A DNA stretch of 64,000 nucleotides from contig JAEUHX010000073.1 in the NCBI GenBank assembly GCA_016792805.1, forward strand, positions 1-64,000, in the 5' to 3' direction. Position numbers and translations under genes: made by a program. Below, piece by piece: positions 44,773 through 53,569 of the stretch (its first letter is position 1; every line of letters starts with the position of its first letter). Below the pieces are notes generated by a model. That model did no database searches. It was not told the origin of the DNA and saw nothing but the letters and a program-made list of their open reading frames with translations. The stretch is from Planctomycetota bacterium. GTDB lineage: Bacteria; Planctomycetota; UBA1135; JACQFD01.

Positions 44773-47031
44773 TTACAGTGGCCCGACGATCTCGAGGTCG
44801 TCGACGTCGACATTCCCGCGGCCGTTCACCTCCACGCGCGCTGTGAGGTCGAAATGACTGCCCGCAGGCACTTCGAACGTCACCTCCTCGATCCGGAATC
44901 GGCGGGAAGCCGCCGCAACAAAGCGGATCTCGTGAATCGCAGAGATTGGCTGGTCGGCGTTGCCAGCAATCAAAAGCGCGACCGGACCGTCCGAAGGCCC
45001 GTCGTTGACGCGCAGGCGAGCGCGGGCGGCGTAGCGCCCGGGGCCGTAGCTCCAGCGAGGAGTCTCGGCGACGGACCCCTGGGCGTCGATCGGGGTTCGC
45101 CTCACAAATCCGCTGCGCGCCGATGAGTCGGCCACGCGCGTGCCGGCCCCAGCGCGCGCGTCGGCCGCGCACACCCGCACTGCGGGGCCGAGCGGCGCCG
45201 ACTCGCTCGGGCCCGCCGTGTCGACGCGAATCTCGCTCACGGCGAGGATCGGCGCTGTGCCGACGCGCTCGAACTCGAGGCGCAGCTCGCCGCCGACAAT
45301 GGCCGCGGCGGGAATGGGAAAACTCCACAAAACCGACTCAGCTGGCGGAGAAACGAATTCGGCGATCACCACCTCGCCGGCCCGGATGCGGCACGCGGGA
45401 AATGCGTGGTCGAGCATCGTCGGCAGGTGGAAAGCCGGAATCGATGGGCGGCCGATCGATCCGCCGATGAGGCCGACATGGAGCCAGAGGGGCTCAACCG
45501 GCGTCGCCATCGGGAATCGATACACCACTTTTTCGAATTCAATCACCACATCGGACTGCGGTCCTGGGAAAAGCAGCCGATTGGGAATCCGTTGCGGATA
45601 TCCGCGCTCGCGTCCGGGGTCGTATGCGCCGCCGCAGTCGGCGTAGGCGAGCGCTCCTTCGAGACGGCTCGCCCGCGGAGAGAACAGCGGTGCAAGAGTG
45701 AATAGTAACATAATCCCCGTGGCGGCCGCGGGGATCGCCGCGAGTGCGAGGGCGGCGCGCCGCCCCGTCGTGAGTGAGAGCGCGCGACCGAAGCCGAGGG
45801 CCAGAAGCGGCACCGCAAAGGGGGCGGCCGGAATGAGATATCGGCCCTGTGCTTGATGGGCAATTGTGTGCCCCGCGAACGGGATCGCAATTGTGACGGC
45901 TGCCGCCGGAACTGCCACCGCAAGGAGCGGTACAAGCCGTGCGCGCTCCTCGCCGCCGGCGCGCCACGCGCCGATGGCGCCCGCGAGGGCGCCTCCGAGC
46001 AGCAAAGCCCACATTACAAAAAAGAACTCCAGCGGCGCGACGCCGGCCGCTTGGATCCCGAAGTAGGTTTTCAGGACCTCGCCGGTCCAGGAATCGAAGT
46101 CCGACGCGGAGGCCGGGGACGCGCGCAACATCTCGGGCAGCGTCTCATAGAACTCGCGGACCACGATCGGCGCTCCGAGGTTTTGTAGATTGTAAAGTAA
46201 CCACGGAGAAAGGCAGGCCGCCGCCGCCAGTGCCGTGAGCACCGCCTCCTTGGCCGTGGCGGCGCGCCCAGAGCGGCGCATGCGAACCCACAGAACGCCC
46301 AGGGCGGCGGCGGCCATGGCGGCCCCCGCATGTCGCGTCACCATGGCAAGCCCGCATGCGAGGCCGAGGCGGATCGGCGAGAAGCGCGCGCCAGCACGCA
46401 CACCGCGGGAGCACTCGAGCGCAGCCCACCCGCAGAGCGCGAGGAGCGTCGGCTCCATAGCGACGGCGCCGCATTGGATGGCGAGGGTCGGCGTTAGTCC
46501 GAGGAACGCCGCCGCACCAAGTGCCCAAGTGCGGCGGTCGGGGAGCAGCCGCTGTGCCGCGAGCGCCATGAGTGCCACGCCGACGCCCCCTAGAATCGCC
46601 GAAAACCATCGCAGCCCGAGGATCGTCGAGGCGCGCATCGTCGCGGGGCCGGGGCGCGTCGCGGGACCGAGCCCGCGCGCGGCGAGTTGCGAAGGCTGGT
46701 TCAGCGGAATCGTGATGTGCAAGGCCCAGGGCCAGATCACTTTTTCCGGAAGCAGGGGCGCGATTGCTTCGAGCGGCACAACCGCCAGTGACTGCAATAG
46801 AAACGACAGCGGCGGATGGACCGCTTGCCGAAGTCCGTCTCCCGGCTTGCCGAGCCGCCCCGTGCGGATAAGGTGGTCGACGTACGCGAGATTCTCCGCC
46901 TCGTCGGGGCCGTCGCCAGCCGGATGGAGCACCGCGCCGAGGCCCGCGAGAAGAGTGAAGATGACTCCGAGCGCCAGGGCCGCGAGCCGTGGCGCACGCA
47001 CCGCGCGAAGCTCGGCGCCGCCGCTCAGCAT
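44773..47031 (-). CDS. Glycosyltransferase family 39-like membrane protein
   Basis: A 752-residue integral membrane protein with about ten or more helices in residues 10-480, followed by an exposed C-terminal beta-sandwich of about 250 residues. The first loop carries DGPDEAENLAYVDHL, the acidic catalytic loop of ArnT/PMT-type glycosyltransferases. The enzyme would transfer a sugar from a lipid-phosphate donor on the outer face of the membrane; acceptor and donor are not known. I chose the ATG at 47031 because upstream sequence belongs to purN; the two overlap by seven bases. It is the last gene of the six-gene minus-strand operon. Confidence 0.82.
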   Translation of the reverse strand: MLSGGAELRAVRAPRLAALALGVIFTLLAGLGAVLHPAGDGPDEAENLAYVDHLIRTGRLGKPGDGLRQAVHPPLSFLLQSLAVVPLEAIAPLLPEKVIWPWALHITIPLNQPSQLAARGLGPATRPGPATMRASTILGLRWFSAILGGVGVALMALAAQRLLPDRRTWALGAAAFLGLTPTLAIQCGAVAMEPTLLALCGWAALECSRGVRAGARFSPIRLGLACGLAMVTRHAGAAMAAAALGVLWVRMRRSGRAATAKEAVLTALAAAACLSPWLLYNLQNLGAPIVVREFYETLPEMLRASPASASDFDSWTGEVLKTYFGIQAAGVAPLEFFFVMWALLLGGALAGAIGAWRAGGEERARLVPLLAVAVPAAAVTIAIPFAGHTIAHQAQGRYLIPAAPFAVPLLALGFGRALSLTTGRRAALALAAIPAAATGIMLLFTLAPLFSPRASRLEGALAYADCGGAYDPGRERGYPQRIPNRLLFPGPQSDVVIEFEKVVYRFPMATPVEPLWLHVGLIGGSIGRPSIPAFHLPTMLDHAFPACRIRAGEVVIAEFVSPPAESVLWSFPIPAAAIVGGELRLEFERVGTAPILAVSEIRVDTAGPSESAPLGPAVRVCAADARAGAGTRVADSSARSGFVRRTPIDAQGSVAETPRWSYGPGRYAARARLRVNDGPSDGPVALLIAGNADQPISAIHEIRFVAAASRRFRIEEVTFEVPAGSHFDLTARVEVNGRGNVDVDDLEIVGPL

Positions 47032-47645
47032 GCAACAATCCGGCGCACGCGCTTTCCCTCGATGCGCAGCGCTCCCGAGAGATGCAGCGCGATGGCGTGC
47101 GGAAGGGCCTCCATCTCCTCGGAGAACACGCGGGCCGCCAGCGTGTCGGCCGTATCGCCGTCGGCAACCACCACGGCGCGCTGCTCGATGATGGGACCGC
47201 CGTCGACTTCGTTTGTTACATAATGGACGGTGCACCCGGAAATGCGCGCCCCGCTCGCGAGCACCGCTTCGTGGACGTGGTGACCATACATGCCGCGTCC
47301 GCCGAATGCCGGAAGCAGCGACGGATGAATATTGATCACTTTTCCGGAGTACCGCTCCGGAACGCGGATCACTTTCAAGAATCCGGCGAGAACGACAAGG
47401 TCGACACCGGCGGCATCGAGGCGGCGGAACAGCGCCTCCGAGTAGGCTTCGGGAGATGGGAATGCCTTCGAGTCGCAGGTCTCCGCGGAGATGTTGCGAC
47501 GGCGCGCACGCTCGAGCCCGAAGGCGGCCCCGTTCGACGAGAGGACGAGAGCGACCTCGGCGGAGAGCTCGCCCCGCTCGATGCGCTCCAACAGATTCTC
47601 GAGGGAGCGGCCCGATCCCGAGATCAGCACGCCGAGCTTTTTCAT
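47025..47645 (-). CDS. purN: Phosphoribosylglycinamide formyltransferase
   Basis: A 206-residue enzyme of purine biosynthesis that formylates GAR using 10-formyl-tetrahydrofolate. Signatures are KLGVLISGSGRSLENLLE at the nucleotide-binding start, VLAGFLKVI, the active-site block INIHPSLLPAFGG (catalytic Asn-His) and HYVTNEVDGGPII with the catalytic Asp. I chose the ATG at 47645, at the family start. Its ATG overlaps the stop of the PNP-like gene by four bases, and its own stop lies in the start of the glycosyltransferase gene. Other purine genes are absent from this window. Confidence 0.93.
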   Translation of the reverse strand: MKKLGVLISGSGRSLENLLERIERGELSAEVALVLSSNGAAFGLERARRRNISAETCDSKAFPSPEAYSEALFRRLDAAGVDLVVLAGFLKVIRVPERYSGKVINIHPSLLPAFGGRGMYGHHVHEAVLASGARISGCTVHYVTNEVDGGPIIEQRAVVVADGDTADTLAARVFSEEMEALPHAIALHLSGALRIEGKRVRRIVAC

Positions 47646-48466
47646 GGTGAACTGCACAAATCGGTTGCGAGCGCCTCGATGAGCTGCGCGGTTTGCTCGC
47701 TCACGGCCCCCGCGGTCGCGGCCATGCGCGCAGGATCTGTGAATTCTCCGCGGCGCCGGACGCCTTCCAGGATTCCCGCGAGTGCGAGCACGCGCAGCCC
47801 CGCATGCCGAGCGGCGATCACCGGGGCCACGATCGACTGTCCGACTGCGTGAGCACCTGCGACCCGCAGAAACCGCCGCTCGGCGTCCGTCTCGAGCGTC
47901 GGCCCGGGGCTCGTTGCCAGGATACCGGCGCGAGCCGGCACGCCGGCCTGCGCGGCCCGAATCTCTGCGGCGCGGAGGAGGGCGGGATCATAGGCATTGG
48001 CCAGATCGAGGAACGGTGGACCGAGGCGCGGGTCGATGGGCGGGCGAAGGGGCGAGTGACCGCCGAGGTGAATGTGATCTTCAATGATCAAAAGGGAGGG
48101 GGCCTCCAGGGCGGGCTCGAGGGAGCTCGCGCCGCCGGTCACGACGGCGACGGATGCACCGGCGCGCGCGAGTGCATAGATCGGCAGCGCGGCGATCGCC
48201 GCGTCGGCACCGGCCGAGAGCAGCGGCCCGCCTTCGAAAGCGACCACCATCGAACCACCGAGGGGAATCCACAGAAAGTGCCCCTCGAGATCCGGTCCGA
48301 GACCGTCGATCCGGGCCGCGGGCACGGTGGCAGTCGAGAGAGCCTGCGTCCGGAGACGTCCGACGCCCCCTTCGGCATACCAGGCGATTGCGGGCGGGCT
48401 CGGGCTTCGAAGTAGGAGCGCTTGCGCTGCGGCGTCCGCACGATCGGCGAGAGCGGGGATCGTCAT
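47642..48466 (-). CDS. Purine nucleoside phosphorylase-like protein (divergent)
   Basis: The 274-residue protein has the PNP fold: IEDHIHLGGHSPLRPP matches DHxNLxGxNPL, and YDPALLRAAE and GILATSPGPTLETDAERRFL match the trimeric PNP family. Purine-contacting positions differ from the classic enzyme: the segment that is normally VPEVIVARH reads VAPVIAARH, so the Glu that binds the base is Pro, and the region after it (LAGILEGV) lacks the usual Asn. The true substrate may therefore not be a normal purine nucleoside, or activity may be lost. It is overlapped by four bases on both sides in the operon with purN. Confidence 0.75.
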   Translation of the reverse strand: MTIPALADRADAAAQALLLRSPSPPAIAWYAEGGVGRLRTQALSTATVPAARIDGLGPDLEGHFLWIPLGGSMVVAFEGGPLLSAGADAAIAALPIYALARAGASVAVVTGGASSLEPALEAPSLLIIEDHIHLGGHSPLRPPIDPRLGPPFLDLANAYDPALLRAAEIRAAQAGVPARAGILATSPGPTLETDAERRFLRVAGAHAVGQSIVAPVIAARHAGLRVLALAGILEGVRRRGEFTDPARMAATAGAVSEQTAQLIEALATDLCSSP

Positions 48467-48780
48467 GGCGCGGGCTCGCTGGCCGCCAGCACGCGCGCGA
48501 GCCGAGCGCGCACGGTGGCTGCGTCAAGCGAGGAGACGGCGAACGATTTGCGGGTCGATGCCGCTCCGGAGCGCAGCTCGACGGCTGCGGGGCGCACGCC
48601 GAGGACTTCCGCCAGAATCGCAGCGATGGCGGCATTGGCGCGCCCGCCTTCCGCTGGCTCGCGAACTGTGATCTTCACACATCCATTCCACTCGCCTGCG
48701 ACTCCCTCACGGCGCGCCCGCGGCTGCGCCTTCACGCCGAAGACGGCTCCGTGGGACGTTTGAGTCACCTCGACGCCCAT
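48463..48780 (-). CDS. DUF167 (YggU-like) protein
   Basis: A 105-residue protein of the DUF167 family. Recognition is from GAVFGVKAQPRARREGV, CVKITVREPAEGGRANAAI and IAAILAEVLGV. The fold is known but the function is not. In many bacteria it lies next to yggS. Here the kinase gene intervenes, but both belong to the same minus-strand operon. The ATG is at 48780, 15 bases after the kinase stop, and the stop overlaps the PNP-like start by four bases. Confidence 0.85.
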   Translation of the reverse strand: MGVEVTQTSHGAVFGVKAQPRARREGVAGEWNGCVKITVREPAEGGRANAAIAAILAEVLGVRPAAVELRSGAASTRKSFAVSSLDAATVRARLARVLAASEPAP

Positions 48781-48795
48781 CGATCGGCTCGGGAC

Positions 48796-51585
48796 TCAGC
48801 GCGGAGCGGGCGCCTGGGGCATCGCCGACGAGCCGTCGCTGGCGAGAGCGAGGCAGAGCGTTCCGGTGAGCTTCAGCAGCTGGCCGAGGGCGCTCTCGGC
48901 GTCGAGAAACTTTCCGGCCGCAAGCGAGCTGAGCCCGCGATGCCACAAATTGAGCGCATCCATCTCGGCCGTGAGCCGGGCGCGGGCCGCCTCCACCTCC
49001 GCCGTCGCGCCGTCGGCGGTGCTCGGCAGGAGAGCGAGTGCATCCGCCAGCGAATCGAGCTGCAGGGCGGGAGGTTTCTCGAATGCCGGCGCGTCGAGGC
49101 GAAGTGATTTCTGATGATTTCGAAGCTTCGTCGCCTCGAACGCGCTCACCGATGCCAGCGCGGCTTGTGCGAGCTGAGCCGCTCCGGCAGGGGTGCGGTC
49201 GGCGACGCGCATGCCCAATGCAACGAATCCCGACGCGCCGAGGCGCTCCCAAGTCAGCGAGATAGGGGTCGGCTTCGCGTCGAGCTTCACTCCGCTCGCA
49301 TCGATACTCACAATTTTGAGGGACCGGCCGCTCGTCGGGTCGGTCATCGGATCGGCGCCGAGTTGCTTGGCTTGCGAGGCTTGAGTGAGCCGATCGACGA
49401 GCTGCGCCGCCGCGGCTGCCTGCGCGGCGAGCGAGGCGAGCACGCCGCGGTCGGTTTCTGTTGCATCCGCCGGCGCGCTCTCGAGGACGCTCTTCGCCTG
49501 CGCGTAGCGACCTTGGCGCATCTGCTCGAGGGCGTTGTCGAGAATGGAGCGCACTGATTGGTGTTCGGCGAGGGCGGCGACTTTGGCCGCGCGCTTTTCG
49601 GCCTCGCGAATCGACAGAAGGCACTGCTCCGCCCCCTTGGCAAGCGGCGCAAGGGGCGCGGCGAGCTCCGGCGCAAGCGCTCCTGGAGCGAGAAGCGGCT
49701 TCAGCAGCGCCTCGACCTCAGCGGCAGCGGCCCGCGCCTCCGCAATCTTGTTCGCCGCGAGATGTGCATTCGCCGCTTGCAGCTTTTCTTTCGCAGCGAC
49801 CTGCGCGCCGGACGACACGCGGCTCGGAACGGCCTCGATCGCCGCACGCGCTTCTGGGTTTTCCTGCGCTTCGGCGAATCCGTCGATGGTCGCGGCGAGC
49901 GCCAGCGCCTCGGCGAACTTGCCGGTGCCCAATCGCGTACGCAGCCCCTCATCGAATTGTTGCATGAAGGCGCTTGCGCGAGCCGCCTTTGCGGCCGTCG
50001 CCGCGGCCTTCGCCTTGTCCTCCTCCCGCAGGCGCTGGGCTTCAGCGCGCGCGCGGGGCGCAACCGACGTGGAAGAATAAGCTTTTGCAACTTCATCGAA
50101 TTTTGTTGCAAGCTCGAGCGTTCCGACCCCCTGGAGCACCTTCACCTGCATGTAGGCATTCTCCGCCCTCTGCTCCTCGAGCTCCCGCTCGGCCTTCTCG
50201 CGCTCGGCGCGCTCGCGCTCCGTCTCGGCTGTGTCTTTGATCACGATCGGCTGCGTCGTCGCCTGCTCCTTCTGCTGAAAAACCAGCCAGCCGGCTACGC
50301 CGGCCGCGGCGAGCGCCACGGCCCCGAGTCCGGCGACGAGCTTCTTGCTGGTGGCGGCGGGGGGCGCAAGGATCGCGTCAATGGTGGCGATCACCTCGGC
50401 GGCATTGGCGGGCCGCTCCGACGGGCTCTTCTTGAGCAGCCGGGCCACGAGCTGCTCAACGGCCTCGGGCGCCTGCGGCTCGAGGGAGCGCAGGGCCGGT
50501 GCCTCCTGGGTGCGCGCCGCCTCGAGAATCTCGGAGACGCTCGCTCCGGTGAAGGGCGTGCGCCCGGTGACCATCCGGAAGAGCGTGGCGCCGAGAGAAT
50601 ACAGATCGCTCCGATGATCGACGGGCCCGCCGCGCGCCTGCTCCGGAGAGACGAAATGGGGAGTCCCAAAAATTTGTTGTTTCTCAGCCGCGCCCTCCGC
50701 CTGCGCTGCCGTCGCCGCGAGGCCGAGATCGGCCAGCTTTGCAGCGCCCTGGGCCGTGAGCATCAGGTTGTCCGGCTTCACGTCGCGGTGCAGGAGCTTC
50801 TTGCTCTCGGCGAATTCGAGGGCGCGCGCGGCATCGCGCGCAATCGAGAGAGCGCGCTCGACGGACAGCTTCTTCTCGCGCTTCAGAAGTGATTCGACGC
50901 TTCCGCCTTCGAAGACCTCCATCGAATAATAGTGAAGATCATTTTCCGAGGCGACGTCGAAGATCGTGACGACGTTCGGATGGTGGAGCTGGGCCGCGGC
51001 CCGCGCCTCGGTCAAGAATTGTGATACAAACTTCGGATTGTGAGCAAGGCGCGGCGAAAGCACCTTCAAGGCTACAGTTCGGTGGAGCGACACCTGCGTC
51101 GCCCGATACACGACGCCCATGCCGCCGCGGCCGAGGATCGACTCGAGGCGATAGCCTCCGAGGATCTGGCCGCTCAGGTCGCCATCGCCGCCGTTGCCCG
51201 ACCGTGGGGCTGGCCTTTCGCTGACCGGCCTCTCTGTGGCGGGCATCGGTTCGGGAGCCGCTGTCGGCGGTGCCGGCGGCGACTCGATGCCAAGTTCTGT
51301 TCCGAAGGAGATCTCGGTGCCGCCGATGCGAATGCGATCGCCTGGCGCGAGGCGCGCAGTGCTGACGCGCTTGCCGTTGACAAATGTGCCGGCTGCGCTG
51401 CCGAGGTCCTGGATGCCGAAGCCGCCTCCCTTGATGGCGGCGATGCGGCAGTGGATCGAGGCCACCTCGGGATCGGCGAGGATGAGGTGGGCTGCGCTTT
51501 CGTCGGTGCCGAGCGTGAAGCTTCCGCTCGGCAGGTCGATCTGCTCGCCGCGGCGCGCTCCGTTCAGAATGAAGAGTCGGCTCAC
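48796..51585 (-). CDS. FHA-domain serine/threonine protein kinase
   Basis: The 929-residue protein has an N-terminal FHA domain (residues about 1-95, with SIHCRIAAI and AGTFVNGKRV). A Hanks-type kinase domain follows (about 140-405): P-loop GRGGMGVVY, Lys in VALKVL, HRDVKPDNLM, DLG in place of DFG, and FVSPEQARGG. A single membrane helix (about 415-437) leads to a long Ala/Glu/Lys-rich coiled-coil region to the end. FHA domains bind phosphothreonine, so the kinase could bind its own or a partner's phosphorylated form. The start overlaps the stop of the YggS gene by four bases. Its substrate is unknown. Confidence 0.9.
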   Translation of the reverse strand: MSRLFILNGARRGEQIDLPSGSFTLGTDESAAHLILADPEVASIHCRIAAIKGGGFGIQDLGSAAGTFVNGKRVSTARLAPGDRIRIGGTEISFGTELGIESPPAPPTAAPEPMPATERPVSERPAPRSGNGGDGDLSGQILGGYRLESILGRGGMGVVYRATQVSLHRTVALKVLSPRLAHNPKFVSQFLTEARAAAQLHHPNVVTIFDVASENDLHYYSMEVFEGGSVESLLKREKKLSVERALSIARDAARALEFAESKKLLHRDVKPDNLMLTAQGAAKLADLGLAATAAQAEGAAEKQQIFGTPHFVSPEQARGGPVDHRSDLYSLGATLFRMVTGRTPFTGASVSEILEAARTQEAPALRSLEPQAPEAVEQLVARLLKKSPSERPANAAEVIATIDAILAPPAATSKKLVAGLGAVALAAAGVAGWLVFQQKEQATTQPIVIKDTAETERERAEREKAERELEEQRAENAYMQVKVLQGVGTLELATKFDEVAKAYSSTSVAPRARAEAQRLREEDKAKAAATAAKAARASAFMQQFDEGLRTRLGTGKFAEALALAATIDGFAEAQENPEARAAIEAVPSRVSSGAQVAAKEKLQAANAHLAANKIAEARAAAAEVEALLKPLLAPGALAPELAAPLAPLAKGAEQCLLSIREAEKRAAKVAALAEHQSVRSILDNALEQMRQGRYAQAKSVLESAPADATETDRGVLASLAAQAAAAAQLVDRLTQASQAKQLGADPMTDPTSGRSLKIVSIDASGVKLDAKPTPISLTWERLGASGFVALGMRVADRTPAGAAQLAQAALASVSAFEATKLRNHQKSLRLDAPAFEKPPALQLDSLADALALLPSTADGATAEVEAARARLTAEMDALNLWHRGLSSLAAGKFLDAESALGQLLKLTGTLCLALASDGSSAMPQAPAPR

Positions 51586-52307
51586 GCCCGAGGTTCCTCG
51601 CGAAGCGGGAGACCTTCGAACAGCGCCGATCCGACGCGGACGAGCGTCGCACCCTCCTCGATGGCGATCTCGAAGTCGCTCGACATGCCCATGGAGAGCT
51701 CTCCACCTTGGCGCGCGCTCGCCGCGAAAAGCCCTTCGACGCGGGCGCGGTCGCGCAGCAATCGAAGCGCGCGGAAGTGGCTTCGCAGCTCGGGTTCGGC
51801 CGCTTCGGCGCGGGCCATGGTCATCAGGCCAATCATCTCGATCTGGGAGAATCGCTTGGCGTCCCGCAGGAACGCAAGCGCCGTATCGGGCGAGAGCCCG
51901 TGCTTGGTGCCCTCGCCGCTGATGTTGATCTCGAGAAGCGCTCGGACGGGTTTCGAGAGCTCCAATGCGATCCGGTCAAGGCGGGCGAGGAGGTCGAGAT
52001 CTTCCACGGCATGGAGGATTGGGGCGTGGGTGACAGCTTTCCGGGCTTTGTTGGCCTGGAGCGGACCGATGAGATGCCAACGGATGGCGGGTGGGAGCGA
52101 GACCGCCTTTCGGTGAAGCTCCTGAACGCGGTTTTCGCCAAGGTCGAGCTGCCCGAGGTCCGCCAGCTCACGCGCGACGGCTGGCTCCACATACTTCGTC
52201 ACGGCGACGAGAGTTACGTCCGCAGGCGGACGCCCCGACCGCTCTGCCGCAGCCGCGACGCGGGCGCGGACGCGGTCGAGGTTGTTTGCGAGGAGCGAGG
52301 CGTGCAT
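51582..52307 (-). CDS. yggS: YggS family PLP homeostasis protein
   Basis: A 241-residue pyridoxal-phosphate-binding protein of the YggS/PROSC family, which controls free PLP levels. The PLP Lys lies in LVAVTKYVEPAVARELADLG (Lys38), and LGENRVQELHRK, WHLIGPLQANKARK, INISGEGTKHG and LSMGMSSDFEIAIEEGATLV complete the fold. It is the first gene of the minus-strand operon. The next gene (FHA kinase) overlaps it by four bases. The divergent FIST gene starts 118 bases away, so promoters for both lie in that short gap. Confidence 0.93.
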   Translation of the reverse strand: MHASLLANNLDRVRARVAAAAERSGRPPADVTLVAVTKYVEPAVARELADLGQLDLGENRVQELHRKAVSLPPAIRWHLIGPLQANKARKAVTHAPILHAVEDLDLLARLDRIALELSKPVRALLEINISGEGTKHGLSPDTALAFLRDAKRFSQIEMIGLMTMARAEAAEPELRSHFRALRLLRDRARVEGLFAASARQGGELSMGMSSDFEIAIEEGATLVRVGSALFEGLPLREEPRA

Positions 52308-52424
52308 CGGGGGACAGGGTACCCGCTCGAGGATCGCGAGCTTCAGGTTCGGAGCTGGGCAGTTCCGATAGCGAAGTCGATCCACGCACGGGATTCGCGG
52401 TCGAAATGGGGAGGTCACGCGGTC

Positions 52425-53564
52425 ATGCAGATCGAGGTCTTGAGCTATGCCGTTTCGGAAGGGTGGAGCCGGCCGCTCCCCCGATGGGATTCGCCCTCGA
52501 CGCTGGTGCTCGTTTTTGGAGCACCGGAGTTCGCAGAACATCGCGGGCCTCTCGACGAGATCCGCGAGACGTATCCGAATTCGCAGATCCTGGGCTGCTC
52601 GACGGCGGGCGAGATCCTGCGAAGCGAGCTTCGCGACGGAACCCTGAGCGTTGCGATTGCACAGTTCGAGCACACGAGGCTGCGCGCGGCGGATGCAACC
52701 GTTGCGACTTCGGAGGAATCCCGCCTCGCTGGACGGAGCCTGGCGCAATCGCTTCGCGGGGAGGATCTGCAGGCGATCTTTCTGCTCTCCGACGGGCTCG
52801 GCGTGAACGGCACGGAGCTCGTCGAAGGGCTCAATTCCGAGCTGCCTTCGGGGGTTGTTGCGACGGGAGGGCTCGCGGCCGATGGAAACCGCTTCCGCCG
52901 CACATGGGTCTTCGACGGAACTGAAGCGCGTCAGCATGTGGTCCGTGCCGTGGCGCTCTATGGGAATCGCGTGCGCGTCGGGCATGGCTCGAAGGGCGGG
53001 TGGGATATGTTTGGTCCGCTGCGCACCGTGACGAAATCGAGAGGAAGTGTGCTGTATGAACTCGACGGGAAGCCCGCGCTGGCACTGTACAAACAATACC
53101 TAGGCGATCGGGCGCGGGACCTTCCGGGCTCCGCCCTTCTGTTCCCGTTGGCGCTTCGGGAAAGTTCGGAGGACTCGAAGGTCCTCGTGCGGACCATTCT
53201 CGCCGTCGATGAGGGAGACCAGTCGATGACCTTCGCGGGAACGATTCCGCAGGGGCACCGCGCGCAGCTCATGCGCGCGAATTTCGAGCGGCTGATCGGC
53301 GGAGCTTGCGACGCAGCCCTGGAGACGCGGGAGACCCATGGCCAGTGCGACGGCTCGGTGCTTTCCGTCGCCGTGAGCTGCGTGGGAAGGCGGCTGATTC
53401 TGGGAGAGCGCACAGAGGAAGAGATCGAGGCCGCATTGGCGGAGCTTCCACGGCAGGCTCAGCAAGTGGGATTTTACTCCTATGGGGAGATCTCGCCTTA
53501 CGGAGTGGGTTCCTGTGATCTTCACAATCAGACGATGACACTGACGACGGTCTCAGAAAAGTAG
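52425..53564 (+). CDS. FIST domain signal-sensing protein
   Basis: A 379-residue protein containing both FIST N (about residues 30-205) and FIST C domains (about 215-355). Signatures are ILGCSTAGEI, LSDGLGVNGTELVEGLNSEL, VVATGGLAADGNRF, VRVGHGSKGGWDMFGPLR and VGFYSYGEISP near the end. FIST domains are thought to bind small ligands such as amino acids and feed signals to kinases. The ATG at 52425 is preceded by a purine-rich GGGAGG stretch. The gene for the hybrid kinase starts five bases after the stop, so this protein is very likely its input partner. Confidence 0.9.
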   Translation: MQIEVLSYAVSEGWSRPLPRWDSPSTLVLVFGAPEFAEHRGPLDEIRETYPNSQILGCSTAGEILRSELRDGTLSVAIAQFEHTRLRAADATVATSEESRLAGRSLAQSLRGEDLQAIFLLSDGLGVNGTELVEGLNSELPSGVVATGGLAADGNRFRRTWVFDGTEARQHVVRAVALYGNRVRVGHGSKGGWDMFGPLRTVTKSRGSVLYELDGKPALALYKQYLGDRARDLPGSALLFPLALRESSEDSKVLVRTILAVDEGDQSMTFAGTIPQGHRAQLMRANFERLIGGACDAALETRETHGQCDGSVLSVAVSCVGRRLILGERTEEEIEAALAELPRQAQQVGFYSYGEISPYGVGSCDLHNQTMTLTTVSEK

Positions 53565-53569
53565 ACTCC

